64,000 bases of DNA from Tetrahymena elliotti 4EA (lineage: Eukaryota > Ciliophora > Oligohymenophorea > Hymenostomatida > Tetrahymenidae), in the NCBI GenBank assembly GCA_000231825.2, contig AFXF02001797.1:162439-226438 (forward strand). Direction: 5' to 3'. The notes under the pieces were generated by a model, which had not been told where the DNA came from, did not search any database, and saw only the letters and a program-made list of their open reading frames with translations. Position 1 is the stretch's first letter. Every line of letters starts with the position of its first letter. Made by a program: the position numbers and the translations under genes. This document shows positions 36,555 through 49,209 of this stretch, one piece after another.

Positions 36555-39500
36555 TCAAAATTTTTAATTTACACTTCTTTGTTTGGACTAAGGGAATTTT
36601 TCAGGTTATTAAAGTAGATTTATCTAGCCATCAAATTTAGATTTTTAATCTTGATCAAGTGCATTACCAAAATTTAATTTAGTTTCTTTTAAATTATTAA
36701 AAAGTTAAGTTCCAATATTTTAGGAGAAATCTTGAGATTCGAAATTGGATTTGATCATATTTTTATCATTTTAGGATTCTTTTTTTTGTTTTTCAATATC
36801 AATCTTGTCAACATAGTAAAATTAAAGAAAAGTTAAGACTTATAGATTAAGAAGACTAAAGGCGTTAGGAAATTAGCCTTAATGGAAATACTTATCTATC
36901 ATAAAACATGATTTTAAAATAAACACTTCATGAATATATTTTAAGCTTAACTTTAGTAAACTAAAATAAAAGCTTTGAGAGTAAATTTAAAATACTTAGG
37001 AGCTTAGCATCTTCCTCATACTTCCTAAAATTCTAAAATTATTAATATAATTACTATTATCGTTTAAAATGTTGCTTAATTTAAATAAGAATTTCAAGAG
37101 ATGTTGATAAATCTATTCTTATTAACTCAAATCTCTTTTCTCTTAATCGCTTAACATCTATCCACAAATTGCTTAATCAGATTGCATGTGCTCATAAAAA
37201 AGAGTTATTCCTTAATAAAGATTTTCTTTCTTAGCTAAACTTGACTCAAGTTATGTAAAATCTTGCTTATCCATAACTTCCATAAGCAAGATTCTTTTCC
37301 CAAACCCCTATTTTAAAAATTAAATTAAATGATTAAAAAGAAATAAAAATCTTTACTTAATTTTGGATATCGTTAGAATTCAAAAGGTAGAACTTAAAGT
37401 TAGTACAATTATAAAATTTTGTGAACACATTGTTCACATTTTTGCTTAATTATATCTAATACTGAGCATCTTTAATTTCTTTTATATAGTCCAAGAACTC
37501 TTTTTTTATTTCTTAAAATTTTCTCCTTATTTTAATCTCATCTATTTTTTCTAAAAAGTCTTAGTCTTTTTTTTACACTTCTCCTTTTAAACGAGCAGAA
37601 ATTTCTACAGGTTTGTTAGGATTTACTTTTGTTTATGAATTCTTATAGAATAAGCAGCATGCATTACAATTATTATCTATTTAAATTAAAATAGAATAAA
37701 TATTATTTTAATTTTGCAAGATTTACCTTAATCTCCATAACTTTACTTAAAAACCTCCTCTTCAGTTACCTTAGTAACAATACTATCATTAAATTTATAC
37801 CAAAATTATTTTTTATCATCATAAATGTAGCAGTAATAATGTCCTGTGTCTTGAAACATAAAATTATGATTAACTAAAAGCTAAAGAAATTAAATTAATT
37901 TACTTGCATATCCTTGATGAATAAGGATAGAAAAGAGCTCGTACTTAATGGTTTTGTTTTAATTTTACCAAAATTATTTTTAATCTCTCAATTCCTTGAT
38001 TTTCTTTTCAAGAAAATCTTTGTTTTATTTTATTTTTTAGTAATACTATTCCAAATTTGATACCATTTATATTATTTATTATTTCTAACCCAAAACTCCA
38101 ACATCAACTTCATCACTTTCATTTTTAATCTTAAAAAATACAATTTATTAAGACAAAATTAAAAGAAAAAATAATTAGTTACATCACTGATAATTTCTTC
38201 AATATCTATAAAATTATCTTATTTGTGGATTTGAGTTTGCAAGTAAGATTTTATAAGATCTATTGCTGATAAGATAGGTAGAGTATTATTACTGCCTTCT
38301 AATTTTATGTAGTTATCAAAATTAGAAAGTTTATTTTCTAATTGAGCTAGTTCTGAATCAATTCTTTCTATTTACTTTCTTTGCTCTTCAAAATCTTTGT
38401 CTTTACCTTAAATGTAATTGTCAATGTAAATTTCTTTGTCAAAAGTAAATTTTTTGTTCAACTTTTCTGCACTATTTAATTCTTTGTTGTAGAAGATTCT
38501 ATTGATGTAAAAATTAAGTATCTTGGGAGCTGTTTTTATACTTAATGTTATATCTACTTTTTTCTGTAAAATTTGTTTAAATTAATTTGTTAATTGAATT
38601 GAATTGATTTACTTGCTTTTTTACAATTACTGATTATGTTAAATTGTCTATAGGATCTGGCTAGTAATCAGCTACTTAATATTTAAAGTAAGAATTTAGA
38701 GCTGAATATAAGTCTCCCATTTTTGCATCTAAATTAAATATTCCTATAGGGATGTCATGCACTTTTACTTCTATTGAATTGTTTTCTTATGAGTAGATTG
38801 TTACTTTTTCCTCACCAACACCAAAGAATAATTCTGTGATGGGATTTTTAACTTTTTTGGGTTTTTTTTTATTACTTTCTTATTTCTATAATTAAAGTGG
38901 CCTATCCTAGCCCTACTACTCTGGCTAATTTAATTTATCAGATTCTTCCACAGATTATTAGTGATTTGGTTAAATTTTTGTATTACCTTCAGATTAAACA
39001 GCATTTGTACTTGCAGCTAACCCCTTAGTATCTATAAAATTACTTAAAGTTCTCTATGGATCATAAATGATAAAATCTTCTTCCATATTTGATTCTATTT
39101 TCTGTATTTATGGACTGACTATGTTATTGCTTTATAATTTTAAATTTTAATTGAAATATGAGTTGTTTCTACTTTGTAAACGTAAATAGCTTTTAAATAA
39201 ATCAGCTGTATCTATTTCACTATCTTTCATAAATGCTTATTCTAAAAATTCTAAAGTAGAATTTTAGAATTCCCAAAAATCATTTTCTTCTCCTTGTTTG
39301 TAAATCTGATTTTTAAATAAACAATTTATTTAAAATGATAAAAGATATTATTTCTTTAAAAATATTTTAACAAGTGTCGTTTTCAAATCACTTTTTAGCA
39401 AATTTACAAAATTAGTTGTTAGATTAGACAGAAATTGCTTTATATTTTTAAAAAATATGATATGTGATAATATTAATTTTTACCTAACCACTCAATCCTT

Positions 39501-40200
39501 TTAGAACTTCAAAAAGATCTGTTGGATCAGTAAAATTTTTTTAAGATTTAAGCATGGCCGCAAACGTGAGTTAAAATTATTTCAGCATTTCATTGAGTTT
39601 AGTTCTTTATCCTGGTACGTTTTATTCATTTTCGGGAAGCTCAAGTTTTAAAATAGGATCTCTCAATTCACGAATATGATAAAGAGTTTACAAAAAAGAA
39701 TTAAAATAGCAAGCTTATTTATTTTATAAATAATTTTAGAAGTAAGTTTAAGCTTATTTAAGTTACTTCTTCCTAGATTCTAAAGTCCTATTGGATCTTC
39801 AGTTCTTAAATAATTTTCTGCATCTTAAATATAAACTTCGTTTTGATTCTTAATAGATAGTTCAATAGCTTACTGAATCATTCTCTCTTCTTCTTTTTGC
39901 TATGATAATATAGACCTAATGTTATTTTGAAATTCTTACTTTATCTTTATCTATAGACAGTAATAAGTTGTCTTCATTAATATTATTAAAAATTTACTAA
40001 TTCTTCACTAAATGAAAAGCCATTTATTCAGGATTATGATTACTCCTGTTCCATGCTGATAAAATTTATTCTTCAGTATACCCGCTTTTAGTATATCTTT
40101 ATATCATCTCCTTTATAGCATTATCATCATATCTATAATCATTTTAACCGTAATATGCCATTTAATCTTTACTTTACTTTTTATCTTAACTATTACCCAT
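36555..40200 (-). CDS. USP25/28-type ubiquitin-specific protease
   Basis: Deubiquitinase of the USP (C19) family. Nine exons: 40200-39940, 39899-39767, 39713-39484, 39305-38613, 38563-38183, 38129-37904, 37849-37727, 37676-37357 and 37307-36555; 1,039 residues. The N-terminus has a UBA-like helix set (TEEQILSAWNRSNHNPEQMA) and a ubiquitin-interacting motif (MIQQAIELSIKNQ), the same order as USP25/28. The catalytic Cys133 is in RTCYFNSFLQ, His645 in ANTGHYYCYIYD and Asp663 in FND. The QQDxxEF box reads ENDFWEF. A coiled-coil insert lies between strands as in USP28 (about residues 510-600). A start with MGN may allow N-myristoylation. Intron 39900-39939 is only 40 bp. The C-terminal ~250 residues resemble the USP25/28 tail only in general character. 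Confidence 0.88.
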
Positions 40201-40758
40201 TTGTTAAAAGTTGATTTTAATAGAAATTAAAAAATATATCTCTTGATTTAATTTGATAGAATATATGTTTTAAATTTCAGTCAATCTCTTTAAAAATCTT
40301 CATAAAAGACTAAAAAGTCTTAGAAAACTAATATCAAAAACTATTTATTCTAATATTAACATTTTTGATACCAAAAGTCTATTTGTTAGTTAATACTGTA
40401 TGATTTTTCATGCTAATTCTTAAAAATTTGTTATTTGAAATAGAGTTTTCTGTTTCTGGTTGTTTTGTTTAGTTTTTTTTTTTCTGATAAGAATGATTAT
40501 TCTATTCTAATTGTTATTTTGGGTAATATGTTTGATAGTAAATTGTATTTTTGATCAAAGAATATTGTTTCAAATTTAAAATTTAAATAAAACATAAATT
40601 AAAATATTTTTTTAAAATAAATAAATCTATTTTTTTAGATTAATAAAAATAATGAAATGATATTTGAAGTATCTTAATATTTATTAACTTTTTATTTTTA
40701 ATTAATAATTGAAGTATTTTATTCATTAACAAACAAACAAAATTAAAATCAAAAATAT
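40201..40758. other. divergent promoter region
   Basis: 558 bp between the divergent deubiquitinase and D2HGDH start codons. AT-rich, no other feature seen. Confidence 0.55.
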
Positions 40759-42397
40759 ATGATTCATTCAGTCAAAAGATTCTTCTCTCTTGCTAAAAAA
40801 ACTAAAAATCCTAATCATAGGAGTGTGTAAAAATAAGATATTGAATATTTTCAATCAATTTTGAATGAAAATGAAATCATAACATAAGATTTATCTAAAT
40901 TTAATGTTGATTGGATGAACAAATACCATGGAGATTCTAAATTAGTTCTCCTACCAAACTCTACTTAAAAAATATCAAAAATTCTTTCTTACTGTAACTC
41001 TAATATGCTTCCTATTGTTCCTTAAAGTGGAAATACAGGATTGGTTGGAGGTTCAGTTCCTCACTATGACGAAATAGTTTTATCCATGCAAAGGCTAAAT
41101 AAAATAATTGAATATGATACTGATAATGATATAGTTACTACAGAATCAGGAGTCATATTAGAAAATCTAAATGAGTATCTTTCTAAATTCAATACTGAAG
41201 CTCCATATGATTTAGGAGCTAAGGGAAGCTGCTTTGTAGGAGGGAATATAGCTACTCATGCAGGAGGTAAATGATTGCTTAAATATACAAAATAAATCCT
41301 TTTTCTGATTTTAATCAAAATATCTTTTTATATAAATTAACCTTCAAATGGATAAAAATAAAAAGTGTTTATTAAAAGTTTTAAATCACATTTTAAATTC
41401 TGAATTTCAATTAATTTCTATATTTGTATCTTTTAATATAAAAGGTAAATACTTGGTAAAGCATGGGCCATTAAGAGGATATGTTTTAGGATTAGAAGTT
41501 GTTTTAGCTAATGGCTAAGTTATGAATTTACTTAACAAGAGTCGTAAAGATAATACAGGAATAGATTTGAAGTAGATATTTATTGGATCAGAGGGTAGTC
41601 TTGGAGTTATTACCAAGGCTAATTTACTTTGTGTTAAAAAAGCAATAGAGAAAAACCTTTTATTTGTTAAAACAAGCAGCTTTTAAAATATTTTGAAAAT
41701 CCACAATATTGCAAAAAGTGAAATAGGTAAAAATTTGGCAGCTATTGAATGGATGGATAGCTATGCTTACAAAGCTGTGATGGAAAATATCAAAACAGCA
41801 AAAGAAGTATTTGAATCATAAAATAAGATTGATCAATCTTATTATGTATTAATTGAAATAAATACAAATTTCAACAAAGATTAAGTTGTTGAGTAATTTT
41901 ACAATTCTGTATCTTCAGTTTAAGGTTTAGTAGATGAGTGTGTATTAGCACAGAACGATCATTAATTTGACGAATTATGGAAAATACGTGAACTCGTAGG
42001 TTCAGCTTGTGGGCATATTGGAAAAGTTTTTAAGTACGACATAAGCTTGAATACAGCTTAAATGGATGATATAACAAAAGAATTAAGATAGAAATGTCAA
42101 AATTTAGGGTTTACTGTAGGTTATGGGCATATAGGTGACGGAAATTTACACATTAATATTTCTTGCTTAGATAAAGCAAAAGAAGAATAACTTGAATAAA
42201 TAATAGAGCCATATATTTTTGAGTGGCTTTCTAAGAGAGGAGGATCAATTAGTGCTGAGCATGGGTTAGGATTAATGAAAGCAGAATATCTTCACCTCTA
42301 AAAAAAGCCAGAAGTTATCAATTGCATGAAAACCATAAAATAGGTATTCGACCCTAACCATATCTTAAATCCATACAAAATATTACCTGGTATTTGA
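40759..42397 (+). CDS. D2HGDH: D-2-hydroxyglutarate dehydrogenase, mitochondrial
   Basis: FAD-linked oxidase that converts D-2-hydroxyglutarate to 2-oxoglutarate in mitochondria, passing electrons to ETF. Two exons, 40759-41266 and 41445-42397; intron of 178 bp; 486 residues. The N-terminus MIHSVKRFFSLAKK is basic and amphipathic, a likely mitochondrial presequence. The FAD-binding (VAO/PCMH) part has PQSGNTGLVGGS, GAKGSCFVGGNIATHAGG and GSEGSLGVIT. The C-terminal catalytic part has GYGHIGDGNLHINIS and SISAEHGLG, with the metal/substrate His residues typical of D2HGDH. Related D-lactate dehydrogenases share the folds, but SCFVGGN and the overall pattern favour D2HGDH. A standard-code reading finds only a 77-residue piece. 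Confidence 0.92.
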
Positions 42398-42763
42398 TCT
42401 ACTGCGTCAAGTTAAGTTAACCATAAAATTAATAGAATTTAAGGAAAACTATTCTCTAATAATTTGTTTTGCAAACAGAAATTTTCAAAAATAAAAATAT
42501 ACCTTTTTATTTGTTGACTATTTATAATCAAAATACATTAAAAGCACACTATTTATTTGTTCAAATTGATTTATTTATAAAACTTTTTTAATTTTTTTAT
42601 TAAAAATTTATTCAAGAAATTTAATAGAACGATTTTCATTGAAATAAAACTTTTCAAAAATCCGATTTAGAATTTTGTTTTATAATTATTTTTCATAAAC
42701 AAACAATCAAAAACCTAAAAAAAAAAGAAAATATTTCTAACTGCAAAAAAAAATCTAACTAAA
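42398..42763. other. intergenic region
   Basis: 366 bp, AT-rich, between two + strand genes. Nothing else recognised. Confidence 0.5.
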
Positions 42764-44899
42764 ATGGAACTTAGAAATTTAAACACTAAAGATTCTGATA
42801 TTTTAAAGGTTGTCATAAGATTTATTAGTATGAGTAATCCTTCTTGCAATGCTTTATAAGATTTGATTAAGAAAATTCACAACAACGATATGGATGAGGA
42901 AAAACTAGAGGAAAATTTGAATTAATTAGAAAATGATATGAGAGAAAGCAAAGAATCTATTAAGATAGAAGTTTAAAATATTAAGTAAAAAAATGGAAAA
43001 TAGATAGAAACTAGCTCCTTTTTTAAATAATCTAGAATACCTTGCTCTAATCCAAGACTAAGAAAAGTTTCCAAAAACTAAAATTTTACTGTGTGCTTTA
43101 ATTCAAAATAAGATGCTCTAAAAGGGATTGAATTCATTAAAAAAAATTATCTTTATGATGATATCGGATTCACTGATAAATCAAAATCTTTTTTAGAAAA
43201 AGAAGATACCAATAGAAATTAATTCAGCTAGTTCATTGAAAAGGTTATCTAAAATAATTTTAATTATATGAATAAACACACTTCAAATGAGGAAGAATCA
43301 CTTAACTCTAAAAGAAAATCAGATTAATTTATCAATTAAAAAATTTCTTCTAAAGAAAATGGATGCTTACCTCTAAAGAAATTAAAAACATAAGAAACTG
43401 ATTTATCTATATAAGGAAATGATATTTAAGAAAACAAAAAGGAAGAAGTGTTAAATTTAGAATCAAACTCTATAGCTTCTGAAAACTAAGACTAGCCTTG
43501 TTTGCCTTAAAAAGAATTATAAGATGTTCAATAACCTAAAGAAGAAACTAGCATTTAAGGTACTGAAGTTCAAAATACTTAATTAAGCTCAGCTTCTGAT
43601 AATTAAAATTAAGTTTGCTAACTTGAAGATTAATAAATCACCTAAGATTGTCAAAAAAGTATTGAAGAAGCTCTTATTGAGAATACAGAAGTACAAAATT
43701 ATCAAGTAAGCTCAGCAGTTTCTGATAATTAAGATTAAGCTTGTAATCCAGAAAACAAACCAAATGAATATGTTTCAGTTTAATTGAAGAATGAAACTAA
43801 TGACCTGAATATTTAAAATAACTAAGTTGAAAATAATTAAGTTAATCCTTCTGCTTCTGAAAGCTAAGATTAATTATGCCACTCATATAATTAATTAAAC
43901 ACATAATATGCTAATTAGATACTTTAATAAACTGGCATTATGTGTCTAGAAAATTCTTAAGAATGCTCTTCATTTAATTAGTAAAATTAAGAAAATCACA
44001 GTAATTAAGAAATCTAAAATTAAGATAATTTGTGTGATTAAGTAATCTAAAATTTAATTTAGAACGCTATAGAAAAAAATCAGCATGCTAATTAAGAACA
44101 TTTCTAAGTCAGTTAGTCATGCTAATATGATAATAATCATAATTAAGAAAATATTCTACTTAATCAAGAAACTAATTCTCAAACTTAAGAAATTTTATCT
44201 TCTTAATACAGTTTATTAATCGAAGAACCAGATGACATAGAAGAGGAAGAAATACAAGTATTTTCTCAGAGCAATCAGAATATAAATAGCTAAGAATAAA
44301 ATTAAATGGCCTAAGATCTTACTTAAAAACAAGAGCCTAAAACTAAACATTAACCATCTGAAATTATGGATTAACCCTTAAATAACTTAGAGCTGCTAAA
44401 AAATGAAGAAACTTAAGTTAAATAAGATAATTGCTAAGAAACTAATTAAAACATTTAACTCTAAGTTATAGACTAGTCCAATTTGAAAGAAATTTAAGTA
44501 AAGGTATTGAATGATAATGGTTACAGTTAAGACCTAAAATAATTACCAAAAGCTGATTAAAAAAGTTAACTTTAGTAAGCTAACAAAGTTCAATAACAAA
44601 AAACTATTTCCTAAAGTTAAAGTGAAAGTAAAAAAGATAATAATTAAAAATAAACAAACAAAAAAGTTGATAAAAAGGAATCTCATTCCAAAAGTTAAGA
44701 TTAATCAAAACTATCTTCCAACAATCACTCAAAGGATGACAAAAAGAAGGATAAACCTTAAAATAAAAAAGATACTAACCAAAAAAGCTCATCTAAAAAC
44801 TGCCTTAAAGAACCTGAAAAGAAAAAAAGTATTAACAAAGTGAAAGACTAAAAGAAATCAGATAAGAAAAAATCTGAAAAAAAACAAAGAAAACTTTGA
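42764..44899 (+). CDS. Q/N-rich protein with lysine-rich C-terminal tail
   Basis: Single-exon gene, 711 residues, with no family recognised. The first ~170 residues have ordinary complexity and several helical stretches (for example IKFISMSN-like near residue 20 and FIEKVIQNNFNYMNK near residue 165). Residues ~230-600 are dominated by Gln, Asn, Glu and Asp with imperfect repeats of a Ser-Ala-Ser-Asp-Asn-Gln-(Asn/Asp)-Gln-x-Cys type. The last ~80 residues switch to a Lys/Ser tail (KKDNNQKQTNKKVDKKES), giving an acidic-then-basic charge pattern reminiscent of histone- or nucleolus-associated proteins. That is only a compositional hint. An alternative + strand frame at 44622-44843 is a shadow of this tail. 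Confidence 0.75.
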
Positions 44900-45569
44900 A
44901 TAAATATAATCGAAATGAAAAAATAATTTTCAAAATAAATATTTATTATTATAATTTATTCATTGTTATCTAATATATTATTAATTTGTTCAAAAATTTA
45001 GAAATTTTCGATTTTAAATAATTTACATCAAACTCATTGTCGCAATAATTTCTAAAGAATTTTAATAATTAATATTTTTTTAAATATTTAATTAATCCAT
45101 TTCATATAAGTTTTCATTCAATTCAGAAAAAATAAAAAAACCTAAAATCAAAATAAACTAAAAAAAATTAAGTTAATATTGATCCTGTATTTTTTTCTTT
45201 AATTTTTAAATTAATTTAATGTAAAAAATATTTTTTGAGAATCTTAAAATCTCTGTGCTTGAAAGTTTAAAAATGAAATCAATTCGTTGTATAGATTTCT
45301 TTAGACAATTTAACAAATTTGAAAAATCAATTTATTATTTTACAAAAATGATTTAATAAACAAATAAATAAATCAGATATTAATAACATAAATTGTTATT
45401 AACAGATATTAATGATATAACCATGAATTAAAGAAAATAGAAATTAACAGTTAGTAAAATAGAAATTATAAAATAAATATATAGGCTTTTAGTATTATTA
45501 TATATAATAAATTAATATATCCAGTTTAGTCTAATTAAGGGGAATTATTTTATTTATATTTATCATTTT
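44900..45569. other. convergent intergenic region with a hairpin
   Basis: 670 bp between convergent 3' ends. It contains a perfect 9-bp inverted repeat with a 5-nt loop at 45380-45402, flanked by two copies of CAGATATTAAT. Otherwise AT-rich and featureless. Confidence 0.55.
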
Positions 45570-48500
45570 TCATTATGATATGTAAACCGATTTTTCATTT
45601 GTATTGCTTGCTTAAGTTATAAAGTTATCATCTATTTTTGATTTTGTTAGTTCGAAATCACTGAAATTGGATATTCTGTTGTTTTAATTATGCAAATTTT
45701 AGCTACTAGATTACATAGGTGGAAGTTAATAGGATTATTCTTATTACTGATTATAATTATTCTAATTTTGGAAAGAAAGCTAATTTTAAGCTTGATAAGA
45801 TTCTTTTGATAATTGATTTTCAGAGTTTAAATTTTTTGCTGTATTTTATGTGTTCAAGTTTGCAAAGGTTGGATTCTCAAATGAATTTATAATTTAAATT
45901 TGCTAGTTCTAATTTTATTACATCTACTAAATTGGATAATCATATGAGTTAACAACTGGGAAGTTAAATTAAAATCCTGAGTTTGATTATTATGTGTTGA
46001 ATTAAATATTGCTATTAAAATTAGACTCACTATTATTTGATTTAAGTTATAGATTTAACTTTTATAGAAGATTTTAACTCAATTCTTTCTGCTAATTTAA
46101 CAAAAAGTTGTTTGTATTAGATTAGGCATTTTAGTTTAGCAAACCATAAATCTAATTTTATAATTTATTATTCTTAGTAACAAGTTCATCCATTTCTTTT
46201 TCATAAATCTAAATTGTAATTTATTATTTTCTGTTCAAATTTTAAAAGTCTTCAACCTAATTTAAATTTGTAAAAAATTTAATAAACTTAAATAGAAATT
46301 AAAAAAATATTAAAAATTGTTAATTAAAATTTTACTTATTTTTGAGTAGTTGATAAATCTTAACTTCTTGTCTTAAGTAGCTAATAGACATTATTCAGCT
46401 CTGTTTTTTAGTTTTCAAACAATTCTTATAATTGTTTCACTTAAACCTTCAATTAACCTTTTTAGCTATATGCTTAGATGCTCTCTTCTTCTAAATCCTA
46501 ATTATAATTGGTATTATAATAAAATTAATTAATTATTGATAAGTATCTTACCTGCATTCTTTTTTTGATCATTTAAGAAGCTGTTTCTTTAGATTCTAGC
46601 TTAATTTAATAGTCTTAGATTTCTATATTTTTTTACTAAACTGTCATTTTTAAAAATGTTATTTCATTACCTTAATCTTTATTAACCAGATTAAGATTAT
46701 CAATTTGTGTTTATAAACTCTATACTTAATCTTTTAATTACTCTTTGATACCCTAATCGGGATTATTCTAAAGCTATTAAATATTATTGCTTTAATTATA
46801 TAATAATAAAAATTAAAATTTACAGGTTCCAAAAAGTTTGATGCTTTTTCTGTGATGAGTGATTGATGTACTATTTCTAAATTATTGTAACGTTCTTACC
46901 ATAAAATTAACTAATCTTATTAATCTTTTAGAACCTTTTTAAGGTTTTCTACCTCGATAATAAGCTATTTAAATTATTCAAATGAGTAAAACTAACTATT
47001 CATCTACTGTTAACTGTCTACATTTCCATGTATTATTTATTCAGAAGAAGCTCCTAAAAAAAGTAATCTATTATCAGGATAAACATCAAGATTTTACATA
47101 GATTTAGAAGGTGAACTATTCAAGCTTTTATAAACCTATTAAAGTTAGCACTCAAGATCCTCAATTTTATAAAGCAATGACTAATTTTCTTACTCCATTT
47201 TTTTATCAAATTCATTTACTAAAGGAGTTATAGTGGCAGCCGGATGAACAGGTATTGACTAAATAACTTAATAATTTTCAATAGAACTATTTTTTTAAGT
47301 TGACACTAGATTATTAGTATGTTAACTTGACTCATAGTCTTAAATTTTTGTTCTTTTAATTTTTTCTTCTGTTTAAGTATTTTATTTATTTAAATTCTCT
47401 TCTTATTCTCTTTGTTTAATAATTTCTTCAATTATTTGCTGCTTTTATTCTAAACTACCTTTGACTTAAATTAAATCAATTTCTAACTATTTTTTTACTT
47501 CAATCAAATTGTTTATATCTGATTAATAGTCCTTACATTTGTATTCTAAATCACGAACATTTTCCTAAAGTACTTTTATCCTTATAGAAAACTCTTGATT
47601 CTTTAGCCTAAGTTAGTTATTTTCAAATTCATATTTAGCATAAATTTCTTTTGTTAAATTATCACTTTATGAGATTATCTAATTTGAATTAAAGTTTTGA
47701 TCACTTGGGTGATTTGATTTATAATTTGAATCATCATTACCTATTGAAGAGTATAAATTTTTCATTTTAGACATAACTTACTCTTATTCTGATAATATCC
47801 TTCTCAACTATTCATTCTCTTTTTCAAGCGACTTACAATTATCTCTTAATTCTTCATTTTATTTCTCCAAAGTTACAACTTTCTGCTCTTCTTAATTAAA
47901 TTTATTCTTAGTTTCATTATTAATCATTTTTTCATTCATGATAAATGATTAAGTTTCTTTATTATTGTTATTATTATTATTATTATTATTACCATTTGAA
48001 CAGTAAGATGTTGTTTAGCTGATGTAAGGAGGATTTTGTTAGCTATTTATTTGAGAATTTTAATTATTGCTTGAAATATTTTAAGAACTCATTATTGAAT
48101 TATGATTTACTTAACTATAAAAATTCTGAACTGCTGCACCATTACTGTTTAACGAATAGGTTGTACTAGAACTACCTTAATTTAAGAGTTTTTTATCAAC
48201 AATTTAATTATTAAATTAATTATTAGATTGTTAAGAATCCACTTATGGCAGTTTAGATTGAGTAGGAGATTAAGCATTTGTAGAATTGAGATTGCCTCCA
48301 TTTTTTTTAGAGCTCTTTTTTGCACTACTTGATGATTCACCTCTTTCAAAATTAGGTATTTATGAATACGAGTTGCTTTTACTATCAGATCTTTAAGGAA
48401 GAATACAATTAAAATGGTTGTTGTTTACTGAAAAATACTAATTTTGCTGTTAATCGTTATTGCTTTAATTTTGTTTATTTTTAATTATATTTAAGTCATA

Positions 48501-49209
48501 TACAGATAGCCTTCTCTATTAACTATTATTTAGATTGTTACCATTCTATTATTAGCTTGGAGTGCTTACTTTTTATTTATTCTTTTAATTGTGTGTTTAG
48601 GGTAATGAGTCTAATCTAGCTAAGCTATTTTTTTTAGTTATTTATTAGTTTTTATTGCTTGGGGTTTACACCTAACCTTTATTTTAAAAATTGTTGTATT
48701 CTAATGAGCCTGCTCTATTTAATTTTAGATATTCTTTGCTTTGAGGATTTTCTTGATTTGGGTACCTTTTCTTTTAAGATATAGAAGTTTTAGATGCAGA
48801 AACAAAAGTAAGAGGAGGAATGTTTAAATTTTGTAAGTGTTCATTGTTAGTTTCATTCAAATTTTGATTAGGATCACAAATTTACCTAAAATAATTTTTA
48901 ATAAGAACTCATTTAACTTTTAAATAAATAATTTTACTTAATAATATTATTTAATTGCTTTTGCTTTTAAATCCAGTTTTCTTCATTCACCTAACCATTT
49001 TACTTTTATAATTAATTTGTTTTTTGATTAAATTCTGAATTTATATTTGCAGAATTTTGATAGTTTTTATAATTGCTACTTCCCATTTAAACTAAAGATG
49101 AATCTGTTAGCTATTGCTTTTACTAAGAGCTATAATTGCTAGTTGTCATGAGAGGTGTCTTTGGAGGTGTATCTGTTTTTAATTGTAGTTTAGATGAACT
49201 CTTTTTCAT
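45570..49209 (-). CDS. coiled-coil protein with Q/N-rich ends
   Basis: Five exons: 49209-48938, 48885-46824, 46773-46552, 46497-46336 and 46256-45570; introns of 50-79 bp, phases 2, 0, 0 and 0; 1,134 residues. No family assigned. Residues ~1-420 and the last ~200 are Q/N/S-rich and disordered. In between (about 430-910) are long heptad-patterned helices (NEELRDNCKSLEKENEQLRR; KVLQENVRDLEYKCKDY; ENLKKVLKDQQDQLILWQERY; QLKDQVQSLQTQIDNL). This is a parallel-coiled-coil architecture seen in basal-body, centrosomal or Golgi tether proteins, but composition alone cannot choose. A poly-Asn run is encoded by the ATT repeat at 47961-47992. Confidence 0.75.
47961..47992. repeat. (ATT)n trinucleotide repeat, coding poly-Asn
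   Basis: About ten ATT units with one GTT interruption. It is read on the minus strand as AAT/AAC codons, giving ~10 consecutive Asn residues in the coiled-coil protein. Confidence 0.9.

Noticed and set aside
36246..37244. A 221-codon + strand frame with hydrophobic segments, followed in the same frame, after one TGA, by another ~110 open codons; briefly considered a membrane selenoprotein with a TGA-encoded Sec.
   Set aside because: The opposite strand is exon 9 of the deubiquitinase gene and explains the composition. No SECIS-type core was found, and a ~110-codon open run is not unusual when only TGA stops.
37259..37293. Perfect 12-bp inverted repeat with an 11-nt loop.
   Set aside because: It lies inside coding sequence of the deubiquitinase (KRILLMEVMDKQD) and reads as ordinary codons; no other support for a function.
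44622..44843. Lys-rich 73-codon + strand frame.
   Set aside because: Out-of-frame shadow of the lysine-rich tail of the 42764-44899 gene.
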